Below, piece after piece: positions 1 to 10,102 of a DNA stretch of 64,000 bases. The position numbers and the translations under genes were made by a program. The notes under the pieces were generated by a model. The model was not told the DNA's origin, made no database searches, and saw only the letters and a list, made by a program, of their open reading frames with translations. Positions within the stretch are counted from its first letter, which is position 1. Every line of letters starts with the position of its first letter. The stretch lies in the NCBI RefSeq assembly GCF_002245355.1, contig NZ_NOWF01000010.1, forward strand, positions 1 through 64,000. The letters are read 5' to 3'. The stretch is from Paludifilum halophilum. GTDB lineage: Bacteria > Bacillota > Bacilli > Thermoactinomycetales > DSM-45169.

Positions 1-30
1 ATTGAGGGGAGTATGGGGGGGGACCGTGGC

Positions 31-468
31 GTGTTCATGGGGGAGTATCGGCATTCCGTCGATGAAAAAGGACGCCTCATTATTCCGTCCAAATACAGAG
101 AGGATTTGGGACCGTCCTTTGTCGTCACCCGTGGACTCGATCACTGCCTGTTCGTCTACCCTCAGTCGGAGTGGAGAAACCTGGAACAGAAATTGAAGGC
201 TCTGCCCTTTACCAGAGCCGATGCCCGCGCTTTCACCCGTTTTTTCTTTTCCGGTGCAATCGTTGTGGAACTGGACAAGCAAGGACGCATCACACTGCCG
301 AGCCATTTGAGAGACTTCGCCAAACTGGAAAAAGAGTGTGTCATCATCGGAGTCTCCAATCGTGTGGAAATCTGGAGTAAAGAAGCGTGGGCAGCGTATT
401 ATGAAACCTCGGAGGATTCCTTTAACGAAATCGCTGAAAAAATCGTGGATCTGGACTTGAACTTGTAG
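31..468 (+). CDS. mraZ: Transcriptional regulator MraZ
   Basis: MraZ is a small DNA-binding protein that heads the dcw cluster and, in studied species, binds direct repeats upstream of its own gene to control cluster transcription. The 145-residue product has two SpoVT/AbrB-like halves, each with the family D-x-x-x-R motif: DEKGR near the N terminus and DKQGR near residue 77. I chose GTG at 31 because the family starts M-F-M-G-E-Y and a G-rich ribosome site lies just upstream; an ATG at 13 would add six atypical residues. The window begins too close to show the promoter or the MraZ operator repeats. rsmH follows after 15 bases, so co-transcription is likely. Confidence 0.93.
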   Translation: MFMGEYRHSVDEKGRLIIPSKYREDLGPSFVVTRGLDHCLFVYPQSEWRNLEQKLKALPFTRADARAFTRFFFSGAIVVELDKQGRITLPSHLRDFAKLEKECVIIGVSNRVEIWSKEAWAAYYETSEDSFNEIAEKIVDLDLNL

Positions 469-483
469 AGAGGTTGAAAAAGG

Positions 484-1431
484 TTGTTTCGTCATGAAAC
501 GGTATTGAAACAGGAAGCGGTGGACGGGCTGAAGATCCGGTCCGAAGGGATTTATGTGGATTGTACACTGGGTGGGGCGGGTCACAGCCGGATGATTGCG
601 GAACAGTTGGGGCCGGCGGGAACGCTGGTCGGATTGGATCAGGACGATCAGGCCATGGCTGTCGCCGGTAAAAGGTTGGAAGGGTCATCCTGCCGTCTCA
701 GTCTGGTGAAGAGCAATTTTCGCCACCTGGAGAATGTGTTGGACGGTTTGGGAATCGGAGAGGTGGATGGTGTGCTGTTCGATCTGGGTGTTTCCTCCCC
801 CCAGTTGGACGAGGAGGAGAGGGGATTCAGCTACCATCAAGACGCCCCTTTGGATATGCGGATGGATCGATCGGGTGAGCGAACGGCTTTCGAAATTGTT
901 AACCGGTGGTCGGTTGACGCGATTTCCCGCATTCTTTCCCAGTATGGGGAGGAGAAATTCGCTCGGCGGATCGCCCGGCGCATCGTCCAAGCCCGGGAGC
1001 GAAAGAGCATCGATTCCACCCGGGAGCTGGCGGAGATCATCAAGGACGCCATCCCTGCTCCGGCCCGGAGGAAGGGGCCCCATCCCGCTCGGAGGAGCTT
1101 TCAGGGAATCCGCATTGCGGTCAACGATGAACTGAACGCTTTTGAAGAAGCGTTGGAGCAGGCGATCCGCCGGTTGAAGCCTCAAGGCCGGTTGAGTGTG
1201 ATCACCTTTCATTCCCTGGAAGATCGGATCTGTAAGCGAATGTTTCAAAAGAAAGCGCGCGGGTGCGTTTGCCCGCCGGATTTTCCCGTCTGCACTTGCG
1301 GCCGGACGCCAATCCTTCAAATCATCAATAAGAAACCGGTACTGCCGTCAACGGAGGAGGTGGAGAATAACCCTCGGGCCCGGTCGGCCAAGTTGCGGAT
1401 TGCGGAGAAGCATGAGGAGGGTCAAATATAA
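484..1431 (+). CDS. rsmH: 16S rRNA (cytosine-1402-N4) methyltransferase RsmH
   Basis: RsmH (MraW) methylates N4 of C1402 in 16S rRNA, in the ribosomal P site, using S-adenosylmethionine. The 315-residue length is normal for the family. The N terminus reads FRHETVL, followed by the SAM-binding stretch [12 protein letters not shown]; later [12 protein letters not shown] and ITFHSLEDR match conserved family blocks. The start is TTG at 484, preceded by GAGAGG about ten bases upstream; no in-frame ATG fits the family N terminus. It lies between mraZ and ftsL, abutting ftsL directly, which is the classic dcw order. Confidence 0.95.
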   Translation: MFRHETVLKQEAVDGLKIRSEGIYVDCTLGGAGHSRMIAEQLGPAGTLVGLDQDDQAMAVAGKRLEGSSCRLSLVKSNFRHLENVLDGLGIGEVDGVLFDLGVSSPQLDEEERGFSYHQDAPLDMRMDRSGERTAFEIVNRWSVDAISRILSQYGEEKFARRIARRIVQARERKSIDSTRELAEIIKDAIPAPARRKGPHPARRSFQGIRIAVNDELNAFEEALEQAIRRLKPQGRLSVITFHSLEDRICKRMFQKKARGCVCPPDFPVCTCGRTPILQIINKKPVLPSTEEVENNPRARSAKLRIAEKHEEGQI

Positions 1432-1842
1432 ATGAGAGAGAACCGGGGAAATGTTTCGGTTGCTTACCAACTGGAGCAACCGGATCGAGCGGCGAAGAGA
1501 GAGAAGCAGCCGCTTCGACGAGGACTTCCCGCCGGAGAAAAACTGTTGTACCTGTTGAGTGTGTGCCTCTGCGTGGCGATCGCTTCTCTCGTGTTATCCC
1601 GTTACGCGGTGATGACGGAGTTGAATATGCGGGTTTCCGACTGGGAGCAAAAGACCGTACAGCTTCAAGAGGCGAACCGGCAATTAGAGACTGAGCGGAA
1701 AGAGCTGGCCAGTGCCGAGCGGATTCGTCGGTTCGCCGAGGAGAATGGAATGATTCTGATGGAACAAACCCGAACCCTGTCAGATTCGCCGAGAGCGGAG
1801 GGACCGAAAGAAAAGGCGGCTCCCCGGGATGAAAGAGGGTGA
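1432..1842 (+). CDS. ftsL: Cell division protein FtsL
   Basis: FtsL is a bitopic membrane protein of the division machinery that forms a complex with DivIB/FtsQ and DivIC/FtsB and activates septal peptidoglycan synthesis. The 136-residue product has a basic cytoplasmic N-terminal segment of about 35 residues, one membrane span (around LLYLLSVCLCVAIASLVL), then a charged coiled-coil stretch with the typical E-N-G-M segment near the end. Sequence conservation of FtsL is low, so the call rests on topology and its place between rsmH and a class B PBP. GAGGAGG sits 11 bases before the ATG, and the ATG follows the rsmH stop without a gap. Confidence 0.88.
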   Translation: MRENRGNVSVAYQLEQPDRAAKREKQPLRRGLPAGEKLLYLLSVCLCVAIASLVLSRYAVMTELNMRVSDWEQKTVQLQEANRQLETERKELASAERIRRFAEENGMILMEQTRTLSDSPRAEGPKEKAAPRDERG

Positions 1843-1845
1843 GGA

Positions 1846-3993
1846 GTGGGGGAAGTGGGTTTAACAAGAACGAGAAAAATGCGATCACTGGTCGTCGGCA
1901 TGATCTTTGTTGTGTTCCTGGCAGCAGTGGTCGTTCGGTTATTCTGGATTCAAACGGTTGATGCTTCTTTTCTGAGGGACCGTGCGGAAAAGACCTGGGA
2001 ACAAAATGAAGTCATCAAGCCGGAGCGAGGAATGATCACGGACCGCAACGGCAAGACATTGGTGGAAGAGACGGATGCCTATATTATCGCCGCCGATCTG
2101 AGTCAGGTGAAAAATCCGAAGCAGACGGCGGAAAAACTGGCTCCTCTGATGAAGATGCCGAAAGAGGTCATCTACAACCGGTTGACAAAAAAGGATGTTG
2201 ACCAGGTGGAATTGCGGGACGGCGGTCATTTCAAGATGTCCCGGAAGACCAAAAACCGAATCATGAACCTGGATTTGGACGGGATTTACGCGATCCGGAC
2301 CTCTGACCGAAACTATCTGGAGGGAAAGTTGGCCGCCCATGTACTGGGGTTCGTCAACGAGGCCGGGAAGGCTGCCGGAGGAGTGGAGCATCAGTATGAC
2401 AAGCTTCTGCGAGGAAAAGCGGGGGCTCTTCGCTTCAAACAGGATGCCTACGGGAATAAAGTGCCCAACGGCACCGAGAAATTTCATCCTCCGGATCAGG
2501 GAAAGGACCTGGTACTGACATTGGACAGCCGCATTCAATACCAGGTGGAGCGGATCCTGGACCGTGTGACGGCCCAACACCGAGCGAAAGGAGCTACGGC
2601 GATCGTGGCCGATCCCCGTACGGGAGAGGTTTTGGCCATGGCCAACCGTCCGTCCTTCAATCCCGATCAATACAGAACCACGTGGAAGGCCGGTTCCAAT
2701 GATACGAATACCGCGGTCAGCTCCCAGTACGAACCCGGATCTACCTTCAAGATCGTGACGTTGGCGGCGGCGATCGAAGAGGGGAAATTTGACCCCGATA
2801 AGAGATTTCAATCCGGTTCGATCGAGGTTGGGGAGAAGACGATCCGCGATTGGAACGATTGGGGTTGGGGGGAGATTTCCTATGCGGAGGGGATTTATCT
2901 CTCCAGCAACGTCGCTTTTGTCCGTCTAGCCGAAAAATTGGGAGCGGAAAAGCTGATCCGGTATATCGAGCGGTTTGGCTTCGGACGAATCACCGAACAG
3001 ACGGGACAGCCGACAGGGATCGACCTACCTGCTGAAGGGCGGGGCTATTTCTTCGGTCACGAACCCCTTCATGAACTGGAGTTGGCTTCCACGGCCTTCG
3101 GTCAAGGGATCGCAGTCACACCGATCCAGCAGGTGATGGCCGTTTCCGCCATCGCCAACGGGGGTACGCTGTATCGGCCCCATGTATTGAAGGAGGTACT
3201 GGAGCCGGATTCGGACCGGGCGATCAAAAAAGTGAAGCCCTATAAGATTCGATCCGGGGTGGTCTCTCCGCAAACCGCCCGACAAGTGAGAGAACTTCTG
3301 CGTGGTGTTGTCGTTCAGGGAACGGGGAAAAAAGCGGATGTACCGGGTTATCCCGTCGCCGGAAAGACGGGAACGGCCCAAAAGCCGAAGACGGATGGAC
3401 AAGGCTATGCATCCGGACAATACATGGTTTCCTTCATCGGATTTTCTCCCGCTGACAATCCCCGAGTCGTGGTGTATGTGGCCGTTGATGAGCCTCAGGA
3501 TTCGAGCCACGGAGGGACGGTGGCCGCTCCGGCGGCACGGGAAATCATCAAGGACTCCCTTCGGTTGATGGGGGTGAAGTCCCGCTCATCCAACGGTAAA
3601 AAGGAAAAGAGGACGGATACCGACCCCTCCGCCGCTATTGCCGGTGATTGGGTGAAAAAATCCGTCGATGAAGTCAAAGAGAAGCTGAAGGAGACGGACA
3701 TTCAAGTGGAAGTATTGGGTGGCGGGAAAGAGGTGAGCGCACAATACCCGACCCCGGGAGCCCAAATAACCCATGGGAGGGTTTATCTCCTCACGGAGTC
3801 TTCCAAATCTGTGAGCATGCCCGACCTGCGGGGAAAATCCCTCCGGGAGGCGATGGATCTATGTCGGCTGCTTGAGCTGAACCCGCAAGTAGACGGCGAG
3901 GGGTATGTTGACTCGCAATCCATCCCCCCGGGGGACCGGATCATGGACAAAAAGGAGATCCAGCTCCGGTTACAATCGGATCCGCCTTCGTAA
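1846..3993 (+). CDS. pbpB: Class B penicillin-binding protein with two PASTA domains (PBP2B-like)
   Basis: Septal transpeptidase that cross-links new peptidoglycan at division. The 715-residue product has an N-terminal membrane anchor (about residues 10-30), a PBP dimerisation region, and the transpeptidase domain with the three catalytic motifs: STFK with the nucleophilic serine near residue 299, SSN, and KTGT with lysine near 507. Two PASTA repeats follow in the C-terminal 150 residues. GTG at 1846 is taken as start; GTG at 1855, nine bases on, has an equally good ribosome site. It lies between ftsL and a second class B PBP. Two PASTA repeats and first position match PBP2B, as opposed to SpoVD. 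A strong terminator follows. Confidence 0.92.
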   Translation: MGEVGLTRTRKMRSLVVGMIFVVFLAAVVVRLFWIQTVDASFLRDRAEKTWEQNEVIKPERGMITDRNGKTLVEETDAYIIAADLSQVKNPKQTAEKLAPLMKMPKEVIYNRLTKKDVDQVELRDGGHFKMSRKTKNRIMNLDLDGIYAIRTSDRNYLEGKLAAHVLGFVNEAGKAAGGVEHQYDKLLRGKAGALRFKQDAYGNKVPNGTEKFHPPDQGKDLVLTLDSRIQYQVERILDRVTAQHRAKGATAIVADPRTGEVLAMANRPSFNPDQYRTTWKAGSNDTNTAVSSQYEPGSTFKIVTLAAAIEEGKFDPDKRFQSGSIEVGEKTIRDWNDWGWGEISYAEGIYLSSNVAFVRLAEKLGAEKLIRYIERFGFGRITEQTGQPTGIDLPAEGRGYFFGHEPLHELELASTAFGQGIAVTPIQQVMAVSAIANGGTLYRPHVLKEVLEPDSDRAIKKVKPYKIRSGVVSPQTARQVRELLRGVVVQGTGKKADVPGYPVAGKTGTAQKPKTDGQGYASGQYMVSFIGFSPADNPRVVVYVAVDEPQDSSHGGTVAAPAAREIIKDSLRLMGVKSRSSNGKKEKRTDTDPSAAIAGDWVKKSVDEVKEKLKETDIQVEVLGGGKEVSAQYPTPGAQITHGRVYLLTESSKSVSMPDLRGKSLREAMDLCRLLELNPQVDGEGYVDSQSIPPGDRIMDKKEIQLRLQSDPPS

Positions 3994-4029
3994 AACAGGT
4001 TCCCGGGAGAGGAACCTGTTTTCCTTTTT
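3992..4029 (+). terminator. Rho-independent terminator after pbpB
   Basis: A perfect 12-base inverted repeat (AAAACAGGTTCC / GGAACCTGTTTT) with a 7-base loop begins at the pbpB stop codon and is followed by TTCCTTTTT. It should separate the vegetative mraZ-pbpB unit from the sporulation gene spoVD, at least in part. Confidence 0.85.
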
Positions 4030-4157
4030 GGTTGAAGGCCGGTTTGTTTCCTGGCGAAGTTCTCTCCCGGTTTTCTTTCGGGCGGCTTGTTCTATTCGCG
4101 ATCCAGTGGGAATAGGTTGGTCAATAGAAAACCTGTCTCACGGGAGGAGTGCGGTCA

Positions 4158-6089
4158 TTGCCTGTTGCCGGCAATCGGGTGCGGAAGCGCCTTTTTATCG
4201 CTTTGCTGGTCGGTTTGTTGTTGTTTGCCGGCCTGCTCGCCCGGTTGGGCTATGTTCAGTTGGTCCAGGGAGAATGGCTGAACGACAAGGCCCAGGATCT
4301 GTGGAACCGTGATATCCCTTTTGAGGGCAAGCGGGGTCGGATGCTGGATCGGAACGGAGAGGTTTTGGCCTATAATATCAGCTCTCCGTCGGTTCTGGCT
4401 GTTCCGGCGCAGATCAAAAATCCGGCGGAAACGGCCCAAAAGTTGGCGGGTGTATTGTTAGCACCGGAAGAAAAAGTGTACCGGCAGGTTACCAAAAAAC
4501 AACTGATTGTTCGGATTACGCCGGAAGGAAGAAAGATCTCTGAGGAGAGAGCCCGACAGATCCAGGGGCTCCACCTTCCCGGGATCGTGGTGGCGGAGGA
4601 CAATAAACGCTATTATCCCGAAGGGAGTATGGCGGCCCATGTCTTGGGATTTGCGGGGATCGATAACCAGGGATTGGCCGGTTTGGAATTGGTGTATGAT
4701 GAGTATCTGCGGGGCAAGCGGGGACATGTTTCCTTTGGAGCGAATGCCAAAGGGGAGCGCTTACCCGGGGGAAAAGACCAGTATACACCGCCGAAGGACG
4801 GGATGGATCTCGTCCTGACACTGGACCGGGAGATTCAGGGCATTCTGGAGAGGGAACTGGATCAGGCGGTGGAACAGTACGACCCGGAAAATGTGCTGGG
4901 AATCGCAATGGATCCGAAAACGGGGGAAATTCTGGGGATGGGCAGTCGCCCCACCTTTCAACCGGATCAGTACAGGAATGTCGACCCCGAGATCTACAAC
5001 CGGAATCTGCCCATCTGGCGAACGTATGAACCGGGCTCCACCTTCAAGATCATTACTTTGGCTGCCGCTTTGGAAGAGAATCAGGTCAACCTGAACGATT
5101 CCTTCTTTGATCCCGGCTATGCCAAGGTCGGTGGTGCCAGGCTCCGGTGCTGGAAGCACGGGGGGCATGGGAGTCAGACCTACCTGGAGGTGGTGGAGAA
5201 CTCCTGCAACCCCGGCTTCGTCAACCTAGGGCAGCGTCTGGGAGAGGAAAAACTCTTTTCCTATATTCGGAAGTTCGGATTCGGTCAAAAAACGGGGATC
5301 GATCTGAACGGGGAGGCTAAGGGTATTTTGTTCCGTCCGGAGCAGGCAGGACCCGTGGAGTTGGCCACCACTTCCTTCGGTCAAGGGGTTTCCGTTACCC
5401 CTCTGCAACAGGTGACGGCGGTAGCGGCGGCCGTCAACGGCGGCAAGCTGATGACCCCGCATTTGGAAAAAGCGTGGAAGGATCCGGAAACGGGAGAGAC
5501 GGTACAGGAATATCAACCGAAGGTAAAGCGGAAAGTGATTTCAGAGTCCACTTCCCGGCAGGTGCGCAGAGCCTTGGAAAGCGTGGTAGCCCGGGGAACA
5601 GGGCGAAAGGCGTTTATCGACGGTTACCGGGTTGGCGGGAAGACGGGTACCGCTCAAAAGGTAGGGCCTGATGGCCGCTATCTGCGAAACAATCACATCG
5701 TTTCCTTTATCGGATTCGCTCCGGCGGATGATCCGCAGGTGGTGGTTTATGTAGCTGTTGACAATCCCAAAGGGATCCAGTTCGGAGGTGTGGTGGCGGC
5801 GCCAATCGTCCGAAATATTATGTATGACAGCCTTCGCCATCTGAAAGTGAAAAAGCGAAAAGATCAAATTTCTCCGGAAAAGACCCCCACATCGACACCG
5901 ATTGTGGAAGTGCCTGATCTGATCGGTCGGGAAGTGGACGATCTTCGAAACAGTCTTTACGATTCTCAGCTTCAGGTATACGGAACAGGGAAAACGGTGA
6001 TCAATCAGGCGCCCAAACCCGGAGAGCGTGTAAAAAAGGGGACACCGATCCGGATCTATCTGGGTGACAAATCAACCAAAGCAGATTAA
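4158..6089 (+). CDS. spoVD: Stage V sporulation protein D (class B PBP with one PASTA domain)
   Basis: SpoVD is the transpeptidase that makes spore cortex peptidoglycan in the outer forespore membrane, working with the SEDS protein SpoVE. The 643-residue product has an N-terminal membrane span (about residues 10-32), a dimerisation domain, and transpeptidase motifs STFK (serine near 294), SCN and KTGT (lysine near 495), then a single PASTA repeat. I chose TTG at 4158 because GGGAGGAG lies eight bases upstream; GTG at 4149 would overlap that ribosome site. It is a paralogue of the upstream PBP and follows a terminator, so it probably has its own promoter in 4030-4148; I could not identify one. 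The single PASTA domain and position before murE match Bacillus spoVD. Confidence 0.9.
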   Translation: MPVAGNRVRKRLFIALLVGLLLFAGLLARLGYVQLVQGEWLNDKAQDLWNRDIPFEGKRGRMLDRNGEVLAYNISSPSVLAVPAQIKNPAETAQKLAGVLLAPEEKVYRQVTKKQLIVRITPEGRKISEERARQIQGLHLPGIVVAEDNKRYYPEGSMAAHVLGFAGIDNQGLAGLELVYDEYLRGKRGHVSFGANAKGERLPGGKDQYTPPKDGMDLVLTLDREIQGILERELDQAVEQYDPENVLGIAMDPKTGEILGMGSRPTFQPDQYRNVDPEIYNRNLPIWRTYEPGSTFKIITLAAALEENQVNLNDSFFDPGYAKVGGARLRCWKHGGHGSQTYLEVVENSCNPGFVNLGQRLGEEKLFSYIRKFGFGQKTGIDLNGEAKGILFRPEQAGPVELATTSFGQGVSVTPLQQVTAVAAAVNGGKLMTPHLEKAWKDPETGETVQEYQPKVKRKVISESTSRQVRRALESVVARGTGRKAFIDGYRVGGKTGTAQKVGPDGRYLRNNHIVSFIGFAPADDPQVVVYVAVDNPKGIQFGGVVAAPIVRNIMYDSLRHLKVKKRKDQISPEKTPTSTPIVEVPDLIGREVDDLRNSLYDSQLQVYGTGKTVINQAPKPGERVKKGTPIRIYLGDKSTKAD

Positions 6090-6111
6090 AATAGGGATGA
6101 TAAACGTATCG

Positions 6112-6136
6112 ATGCCAGGAGGTTCCCTGGCATTTC
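6112..6136 (+). terminator. Weak hairpin between spoVD and murE
   Basis: ATGCCAGG and CCTGGCAT form an 8-base stem around a 6-base loop, followed by a broken T-rich stretch. It could be a weak terminator or attenuator ahead of murE. Confidence 0.45.
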
Positions 6137-6191
6137 TCGTGTCTTTTCCCCATTTTTTACGATGGGAAGGTGCGCTGAAGGAGGACTTCGC

Positions 6192-7688
6192 ATGAAACTG
6201 AGCACACTGATCGACTCTCTCGTACTGGCCAGAGTAACAGGTGATGCAGAAGTTGAAATCACTGGAATAGAAACGGATTCCCGGAAACTGAAGCCGGGGG
6301 ATTTATTTATTGCGTTAAGGGGTTTTTCTGTCGATGGGCACCGGTTTGTTTCCCAGGCCGTTGAGCGGGGAGCGGCGGCCGTCATGGTGGAGGAAGATGC
6401 GGAGGTCCCGGCGGATGTACCCCAGGTTTGCGTGCCGGATACGAGGCGGGCGATGGCGGTAGTCGCTGCTGTCTTTTTTCGCCATCCGACCCGGGATTTG
6501 AAATTACTCGGAGTGACCGGAACCAACGGCAAGACGACGACGGCCCACTTGATTCGGCATCTTCTTCAAAGCGGGGGGGATGACACGGGGTTGATCGGCA
6601 CGATCCATATGCAGATTGGAGAGGACATTTATCCAGTAAAAAACACAACGCCGGAATCGGTGGATCTGCAGAGGAGTTTTCGGAAGATGGCCGATGCCGG
6701 CTGCCGGTATGCGGTGATCGAAGCTTCCTCCCACGCCTTGGATATGGGTCGGACATGGGGATGTGAGTTTCGTACCGCTATTTTCACTAATTTGACACAG
6801 GATCATTTGGATTATCATGAGACGATGGAAAGGTACCGGGATGCCAAAGGATTGCTCTTCAGCCAGCTGGGCAATCGGTATGAGGACAGCGGCGATGACG
6901 GGAACCTGGCCGTTCTCAACGCCGACGACCCGGTATCCGCTCACTACGCTCGGATGACGCCGGCCCAGGTTATTACATACGGCATCGAGAAGAAAGCCGA
7001 TGTCCGGGCGGAAAATATTCGTTTTCACCCCGGGGGGACTTGCTTCACCCTGAGCACTTGGATGGGGGATGTCGAGATCGATATGAAGCTGATGGGGACA
7101 TTCAGCGTCTACAATGCACTAGCCGCTTCCACTGTCGCACTGGCCGAGGGGATGACCCCGGATGCGGTGCGCGACGCTCTCCAGCGGATGGAAGGGGTGG
7201 ACGGCCGGTTTCAGCGAGTGGATGCCGGACAGTCGTACACCGTGCTGGTGGATTACGCTCATACGCCGGACAGCCTTAAAAACGTTCTCGCTACCATTCG
7301 TGAATTTGCGGAGGGAGCAGTCACCTGTGTGGTTGGCTGCGGCGGTGATCGGGATCGAACCAAGCGACCGCTGATGGCGTCGATCGCCGCTGAGTACAGC
7401 GATAAGGTGGTCATTACCTCGGATAACCCCCGCACGGAAGATCCCCAAAGGATTATTGAGGATATGATGGAAGGGTTGAAAGAGGTACCGGAGGAAAAGT
7501 ACACGGCGGTTTTGGACCGAGAGGCGGCGATCCGCCGGGCGGTCGAGGAAGCAGAAGACCGGGATGTGATTCTTATCGCCGGGAAAGGACATGAGACTTA
7601 CCAGGAAGTGAACGGGGTCCGCTACGATTTTGACGATCGGGAAACGGCCCGAAAAGCGATTCAACAGAGGGGATCGAGGCGAACATGA
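6192..7688 (+). CDS. murE: UDP-MurNAc-tripeptide synthetase MurE (meso-diaminopimelate type)
   Basis: Cytoplasmic Mur ligase that adds the third residue of the peptidoglycan stem peptide to UDP-MurNAc-L-Ala-D-Glu. The 498-residue product has the Mur ligase P-loop GTNGKTTT near residue 116. It also has the DNPR motif (in TSDNPRTEDP), which in this family marks specificity for meso-diaminopimelate rather than lysine. The ATG at 6192 has AAGGAGG upstream and matches family N termini; an ATG at 6162 lacks a ribosome site. The stop overlaps the murF start by four bases, so the two are translationally coupled. dapF, later in the window, supplies meso-diaminopimelate. Confidence 0.95.
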   Translation: MKLSTLIDSLVLARVTGDAEVEITGIETDSRKLKPGDLFIALRGFSVDGHRFVSQAVERGAAAVMVEEDAEVPADVPQVCVPDTRRAMAVVAAVFFRHPTRDLKLLGVTGTNGKTTTAHLIRHLLQSGGDDTGLIGTIHMQIGEDIYPVKNTTPESVDLQRSFRKMADAGCRYAVIEASSHALDMGRTWGCEFRTAIFTNLTQDHLDYHETMERYRDAKGLLFSQLGNRYEDSGDDGNLAVLNADDPVSAHYARMTPAQVITYGIEKKADVRAENIRFHPGGTCFTLSTWMGDVEIDMKLMGTFSVYNALAASTVALAEGMTPDAVRDALQRMEGVDGRFQRVDAGQSYTVLVDYAHTPDSLKNVLATIREFAEGAVTCVVGCGGDRDRTKRPLMASIAAEYSDKVVITSDNPRTEDPQRIIEDMMEGLKEVPEEKYTAVLDREAAIRRAVEEAEDRDVILIAGKGHETYQEVNGVRYDFDDRETARKAIQQRGSRRT

Positions 7689-9079
7689 TGCAAATGACCT
7701 GTCAGTCTATCTGTCAGTCGGTTCAAGGGAAACTCCAGGGGGAAGTCTCCGATGCTTATCGGCTCGTGCAAGGAGTTTCTACGGATACGCGGACGATCCG
7801 GGCCAATCAGCTTTATGTCCCCTTAGTGGGTGAGCGTTTTAACGGCCACGATTTTCTGCAGGATGCGGCCCAGGCAGGAGCCGCAGCGGCCCTGTGGCAG
7901 GCCGATCATCCCTTGCCCGCTTCTTTTCCGATCCCCCTCCTGGTCGTGGAAAACACCCTGAAGGCCCTTCAGAAGTTGGCCGCCGATTACCGGCGGGAAA
8001 CGGGGGTTCAAGTGGTGGCCGTTACCGGAAGTAACGGTAAGACAACGACCAAGGATCTGATCGGAGCTGTTTTGGGGGAGAGGTTTCGGGTTCATCGCAC
8101 CCGGGGCAATCTGAACAACCACATCGGAGTACCTCTGACCTTGCTGTCCATGCCGCAGAATGCGGAAGTGGCTGTATTGGAGATGGGGATGAACCACGCC
8201 GGGGAGATTGCTCGGCTTTCCCGGATCGGGTTGCCGGATTTGGCGGTGGTGACCAATATTGGAGAAGCCCATCTGGAGTTTTTGGGAAGCAGGGAAGCCA
8301 TTGCTGACGCGAAACTGGAAGTACTTGAGGGGTTGTCCCGGTCGGGGGTTCTCCTGATCGACGGAGACGAACTGTTACTCCGGAATCGGCTTTCCGGGGA
8401 GAATCGCAGGGTCGTCGGCGTCGGCTGGGAGGAAGGCAACGAGGATGTCATTCAGGATATCGAGCTGAAAGGAACAGAAGGGATTGCTTTTACTTCTTCG
8501 ATGTCCGGAATTCGTTTCCAATTGCCGCTGATCGGGCGGCATAACGCCTTGAACGCCCTTCTGGCCGCCAATGTCGGCCGTTGCTTCGGCTTGACGGAAG
8601 CGGAAATTCAACGGGGGCTGGGCAGGGTGGAACAGTCGGGGATGCGCCTGGAAACCCTGACCGCCGGCAATGGTATGATGGTGATCAACGATGCGTATAA
8701 CGCCAGTCCCACAGCGATGCGGGCTACCATCGATCTGCTGATGTCCTTGCAGGAGGGAGCGGAAAAATGGGTCCTCCTGGGCGATATGTTGGAGATGGGG
8801 CCCGAAGAGGCTGCTTATCACCGAGAGGTGGGCCGTTACGCCGCTGAACAGGAAGTCTGTCGGGTCTATACGATGGGGGACCGGGGACGGTGGATCGCTG
8901 AGGGAGCGAGACAGGCGAAGGAAAGCTTGCCGGTCCGTCATTTCGAATCCGCCGAAGAGGCGGCGGCCGTCCTGTCCGATGAGGGGGGAGAAAACGCGAT
9001 TCTCCTGGTGAAAGCTTCCCGGGGGGCGCATTTGGAAACGGTCGTTGAGCTTTTAATAAAAGGAGAGAGTAAGGGCTAA
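7685..9079 (+). CDS. murF: UDP-MurNAc-tripeptide:D-Ala-D-Ala ligase MurF
   Basis: MurF adds the D-alanyl-D-alanine dipeptide, completing the cytoplasmic UDP-MurNAc-pentapeptide. The 464-residue product has the ATP-binding motif [11 protein letters not shown] near residue 115, the LEMGMNHAGEI block and the NDAYNASP block of MurF. The start is ATG 7685, with a second ATG directly after; it overlaps the murE stop. The next gene, mraY, begins immediately after the stop codon. Confidence 0.95.
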   Translation: MMQMTCQSICQSVQGKLQGEVSDAYRLVQGVSTDTRTIRANQLYVPLVGERFNGHDFLQDAAQAGAAAALWQADHPLPASFPIPLLVVENTLKALQKLAADYRRETGVQVVAVTGSNGKTTTKDLIGAVLGERFRVHRTRGNLNNHIGVPLTLLSMPQNAEVAVLEMGMNHAGEIARLSRIGLPDLAVVTNIGEAHLEFLGSREAIADAKLEVLEGLSRSGVLLIDGDELLLRNRLSGENRRVVGVGWEEGNEDVIQDIELKGTEGIAFTSSMSGIRFQLPLIGRHNALNALLAANVGRCFGLTEAEIQRGLGRVEQSGMRLETLTAGNGMMVINDAYNASPTAMRATIDLLMSLQEGAEKWVLLGDMLEMGPEEAAYHREVGRYAAEQEVCRVYTMGDRGRWIAEGARQAKESLPVRHFESAEEAAAVLSDEGGENAILLVKASRGAHLETVVELLIKGESKG

Positions 9080-10102
9080 ATGGATATGCGGATCATATTG
9101 GTCCCTCTGGCTGTAGCTTTCGGGCTCGGCGTGTTACTGGGGCCCTTTGTTATTCCGATATTGAGAAGGTTGAAGTTTGGTCAGGCCATCCGGGAGGAAG
9201 GACCCAAAACTCACCAAAAAAAGGCCGGTACTCCCACCATGGGGGGGACCATCTTTCTTACGGCCCTGGTTTTGGCCGCTGTACCGCTGAGCAATCCGTT
9301 GAGCAATATTCTGCACTTTAATAGTCAACTTCAGTTGTCGGATTTATTCTTTCTGCTCTTCGCTACGTTAGGTTACGGGATTCTCGGCTTTTTGGACGAC
9401 TATATCAAAGTCGTCATGAAGAGAAACCTGGGCCTGACTTCGAAGCAGAAGCTGTTGGGCCAGCTTTTTATTGGTCTGGTCCTGTTCTGGGTTTTGCTGG
9501 AGGTCCGGGTGTATCGGGGGGAGTATTCATCCATCTCCACGATCAGTATCCCGGGAACCGAAATCCAGTTTGAACTCAATTGGATGTACCTTCCCCTTCT
9601 GGTTTTGATCATGATCGCCGCTTCCAACGCCGTCAATCTGACTGACGGGCTGGATGGTCTGGTAGCGGGAACCGCCGCAATCGCTTACGGTGCTTATGCC
9701 GTTATCGGATTGGTGCAGAGCAACTACATGGTTGTCATCTTCGCCGCCTCTGTTGTCGGAGCCTTATTGGGCTTTCTGGTCTTTAACGCTCATCCGGCGA
9801 AAGTTTTTATGGGGGATACCGGCTCTCTCGCTCTGGGCGGTGGACTGGCCGCATTAGCGGTGATTACCAAAACAGAGCTTTTATTGGTGATCATCGGCGG
9901 GGTGTTCGTGATTGAAACACTGTCTGTCATGATCCAGGTAAGCTCTTTCAAGTTGAGGGGGAAGCGAATGTTTCGGATGAGCCCTCTTCACCACCATTTT
10001 GAACTGATCGGTTGGTCGGAGTGGCGGGTGGTTTCTACCTTTTGGATAATCGGTTTTCTTTGTGCCGGGTTGGGTATCTATCTGGAGGTGTTTCTGCGTT
10101 GA
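9080..10102 (+). CDS. mraY: Phospho-MurNAc-pentapeptide translocase MraY
   Basis: MraY is the integral membrane enzyme that transfers phospho-MurNAc-pentapeptide to undecaprenyl phosphate, forming lipid I. The 340-residue product, slightly longer than the usual 320-325, has about ten membrane segments and the catalytic loops FLDDYIK, GLDGL and HHHFE. GGAGAGAG precedes the ATG, which directly follows the murF stop. The TGA stop is shared with the TTGA overlap at the murD start. Confidence 0.95.
   Translation: MDMRIILVPLAVAFGLGVLLGPFVIPILRRLKFGQAIREEGPKTHQKKAGTPTMGGTIFLTALVLAAVPLSNPLSNILHFNSQLQLSDLFFLLFATLGYGILGFLDDYIKVVMKRNLGLTSKQKLLGQLFIGLVLFWVLLEVRVYRGEYSSISTISIPGTEIQFELNWMYLPLLVLIMIAASNAVNLTDGLDGLVAGTAAIAYGAYAVIGLVQSNYMVVIFAASVVGALLGFLVFNAHPAKVFMGDTGSLALGGGLAALAVITKTELLLVIIGGVFVIETLSVMIQVSSFKLRGKRMFRMSPLHHHFELIGWSEWRVVSTFWIIGFLCAGLGIYLEVFLR

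Noticed and set aside
685-1320. Large antisense ORFs, such as the 211-codon one opposite rsmH and the 394-codon one opposite ileS (28370-29554)
   Set aside because: They are shadows of strongly conserved genes in GC-rich DNA, without ribosome sites or family matches.
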